Part shown: positions 20,761-21,861 of the stretch, in pieces
Layout of the letters: each line of letters starts with the position of its first letter
Numbering within the stretch: the first letter of the stretch is position 1
NCBI GenBank assembly: GCA_023375785.1
Contig: SZWC01000038.1
Coordinates: 1-21,861, forward strand
DNA: 21,861 nucleotides
From: Penium margaritaceum
Lineage: Eukaryota > Streptophyta > Zygnematophyceae > Desmidiales > Peniaceae
Direction: 5' to 3'
Position numbers and translations under genes: made by a program
Notes under the pieces: generated by a model
Databases searched by the model: none
Told to the model about the DNA's origin: nothing
What the model saw: the letters and a program-made list of their open reading frames with translations, nothing else

Positions 20761-20833
20761 AAGCTCTGCCCTTGGAGGCACGACCCTTGAGTCCCAACCA
20801 GGACAAGCTCTGCCCTTGGTGGCAAGACCCTGG
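20761..20833 (+). repeat. Imperfect 44-bp-period duplication
   Basis: AAGCTCTGCCCTTGG begins at 20761 and again at 20805. The following 14 bases are also similar (AGGCACGACCCTTG versus TGGCAAGACCCTGG). This is a tandem duplication within the LTR. Confidence 0.8.
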
Positions 20834-20912
20834 GTGTGTTGGTGTAGATATCTTCTCTGTCTGCAGGTGAACATCGGCTGAAGGGGTAAGCAACGGATCT
20901 GCATCCTAAAAC

Positions 20913-20923
20913 CGGTAGCAGAC
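20913..20923 (+). other. Weak candidate primer-binding site
   Basis: CGGTAGCAGAC matches 8 of 11 bases of TGGTATCAGAG, the complement of the initiator-tRNA-Met 3' end used by many plant Copia elements. It starts with C rather than T and there is no clean LTR terminus beside it. The element may use another primer, or this copy may have drifted. Confidence 0.3.
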
Positions 20924-20950
20924 ATCAGCTAACATCAGCCTACATCGGCC
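20921..20950 (+). repeat. Three 10-bp direct repeats in the leader
   Basis: GACATCAGCT, AACATCAGCC and TACATCGGCC follow one another between the primer-site candidate and Gag. Confidence 0.7.
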
Positions 20951-20992
20951 TCAACGCAGCAGAGACGTGGGAAGCAGATAAGGGCAACAAAA

Positions 20993-21861
20993 ATGGTTGA
21001 CCCATCAGGAGGAGTGGGGACTGCCGCAGGGCAGTCCTCGAACTCAACAGTGGCTACCACAGGGCAGACCACTGGAGCAAATGTGAGTGTTATGTCACTG
21101 CCGCAAGGTCTTGGACCCTTGGGAGGAATCCCCATTTTTGAGGGGATTGACTTCCCCCTTTGGAGATGGCAGTTNGAGCTGGCGATGAAAGTGCGCGGCT
21201 TCATCAAACTACTGAAGGGAGAGGAGCAGGTTCCTGCGGAAGGCACATCCGAGCATGAGGCATGGATGGATCGAAATGACATTGCCATGTCATTCCTCAG
21301 CAACGCGATTGCTAAGAAGTATGTTCCCATTATTGCCGGGTACACGCTGGCTTCCGAAGCTTACGACAAGCTCAAGCGCGTGCACCAATCCACCTCCCTT
21401 GCGAACAGATTATTCATCCTACAACGGCTGATCAGCATTCGGGTGAATGAGGGCGAATCAATCCCCGATTTCCTACAGGAGTTTGAAGGACTCCTTGGCG
21501 AGGCTCGCCAGATGAACTGGGACCTTGACGAGAACATGCAAGCCATGATTCTCCTCATGGCGCTACCGGAGAGCTGGAGCCCGATGATCACCGTCATGGG
21601 CGGCTGGAAGGAGGACGACCTGACGTACACGGCAGTGTCTGAGTACGTGCGAAACGAGGCCATGCGCTGCAGCGGAAGTGAGGCTAATTTCTCAGCCTAT
21701 GCCGCACGCTACGGTGGCCGCGGGAGCAAAGGGTCAGCCTCTGGTCAGAAAGGCAGCAGCGGAAGCGGTGGTGGCGGAGGCAACAATGGCGGCAAGGCTC
21801 CCAAGCGACAGGGTAACTGCCACAACTGCGGCAAACCTGGGCACTGGGCAAGAGAGTGCAG
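20993..21861 (+). CDS. Copia-type Gag, N-terminal part of Gag-Pol (partial, open at window end)
   Basis: An uninterrupted frame of 289 complete codons from ATG at 20993. Gag forms the cytoplasmic virus-like particle that packages element RNA. Residues 1-45 are Ser/Thr/Gly-rich. About 46-220 match the Gag-polypeptide (UBN2-like) region of plant Copia elements, with DFPLWRW at 53-59, LANRLFILQRL in the middle and MALPESW later. A basic Gly/Ser-rich linker with an RGG-like segment follows. A zinc knuckle CX2CX4HX4C has Cys276, Cys279, His284 and Cys289, and the window ends two bases later. No stop or frameshift is present. Codon 61 is TTN (Leu or Phe). The start is the first ATG before the conserved region. 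GC is visibly higher than in the satellite. Protease, integrase, reverse transcriptase and RNase H should follow outside the window. The Gag family is near certain. The Copia assignment is by resemblance, because no pol is visible. Confidence 0.88.
   Translation, partial: MVDPSGGVGTAAGQSSNSTVATTGQTTGANVSVMSLPQGLGPLGGIPIFEGIDFPLWRWQXELAMKVRGFIKLLKGEEQVPAEGTSEHEAWMDRNDIAMSFLSNAIAKKYVPIIAGYTLASEAYDKLKRVHQSTSLANRLFILQRLISIRVNEGESIPDFLQEFEGLLGEARQMNWDLDENMQAMILLMALPESWSPMITVMGGWKEDDLTYTAVSEYVRNEAMRCSGSEANFSAYAARYGGRGSKGSASGQKGSSGSGGGGGNNGGKAPKRQGNCHNCGKPGHWAREC
21175..21175. other. N in Gag codon 61
   Basis: Third base of TTN, so the residue is Leu or Phe. The frame continues normally on both sides, so this looks like a true single-base ambiguity, unlike the N at 16451. 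Confidence 0.9.

Larger units (their letters stand above)
19907..20903 (+). mobile_element. 5' LTR of a Copia-type retrotransposon (3' end approximate)
   Basis: Satellite homology ends sharply at 19906 and the next bases are TGTTGTTC. TGTTG is the common start of plant Copia LTRs. No gene is seen here, and the Gag frame begins about 1.1 kb downstream in the same orientation. The 3' end is not firmly placed. I chose the CA at 20902-20903 because it lies 9 bases before a weak primer-binding-site candidate; no terminal CAACA is present there to mirror TGTTG. The true end could be elsewhere between about 20400 and 20912. Comparison with the 3' LTR would settle it. Confidence 0.65.

Noticed and set aside
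20552-20881. Open frame of 109 codons across the LTR minisatellite (repeated Leu-His-Gln)
   Set aside because: It reads through a 9-bp minisatellite and an N, has no recognisable domain, and lies in the noncoding LTR of the element.
20935-21663. Minus-strand open frames opposite Gag
   Set aside because: They are antisense shadows of the well-supported Gag frame on the + strand.
1-21861. A defence, biosynthetic or other multi-gene system
   Set aside because: The only protein-coding sequence with family support is the partial retrotransposon Gag. The rest is satellite and LTR.

Overview
This window shows two things: a long complex satellite array (1-19906) and the start of a Ty1/Copia-type LTR retrotransposon inserted into it (19907-21861, + strand, running off the right edge). 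I see no host gene, functional RNA gene, CRISPR array or prokaryotic feature. The short open frames scattered through the satellite on both strands are by-products of the repeat. The organism is a eukaryote and probably a land plant. The Gag-like frame looks like plant Copia elements (central Gag-polypeptide region, Gly-rich linker, CX2CX4HX4C zinc knuckle), and an array of ~190-bp monomers is typical of plant centromeric or heterochromatic satellite. I cannot name the species. From memory, the monomer does not resemble the Arabidopsis, rice or maize centromere satellites.

The satellite monomer is about 190-193 bp. Using the recurring motif TGGTCAAC as phase mark, I placed 105 monomers by eye from 7 to 19741. 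They fall into six diverged types (A-F) that repeat in fixed order, giving a higher-order repeat (HOR) of about 1147 bp. Complete six-monomer copies begin at 7, 1154, 6224, 10059, 11205, 14435 and 17038. Other copies are rearranged: a five-monomer version with a fused A/B monomer (2279, 9115, 15582), a three-monomer version (13861, 16464), A-E blocks followed by C-F blocks (4540/5494 and 7405/8361), a B-monomer duplication (3409-3733) and a recent near-threefold amplification of one hybrid monomer (13233-13794). The A/B fusion recurs at about 6.5-6.8 kb spacing, which suggests a second level of organisation. Each monomer carries short dyad symmetries. The strongest is a 26-bp palindrome in D monomers, perfect at 5679-5704.

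At 19907 the satellite stops inside an E monomer and an LTR begins with TGTTG, the usual Copia terminus. The LTR plus leader (19907-20992) holds a decayed tRNA-like unit with A box, B box and a seven-T run, a pair of tandem palindromes, a hairpin, a 9-bp minisatellite and a 44-bp-period duplication. A weak candidate primer-binding site lies near 20913. The Gag frame opens at 20993 and is intact to the window end, which falls just after the last zinc-knuckle cysteine. The rest of the polyprotein and the 3' LTR lie outside, so the element's completeness and age cannot be judged here.

Base composition changes at the boundary: by hand count, 26 of 60 bases are G or C at 10501-10560 (satellite) against 36 of 60 at 21541-21600 (Gag). 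Three single N characters (16451, 20726, 21175) mark sequencing or assembly uncertainty. The one at 16451 hides about 63 missing satellite bases.
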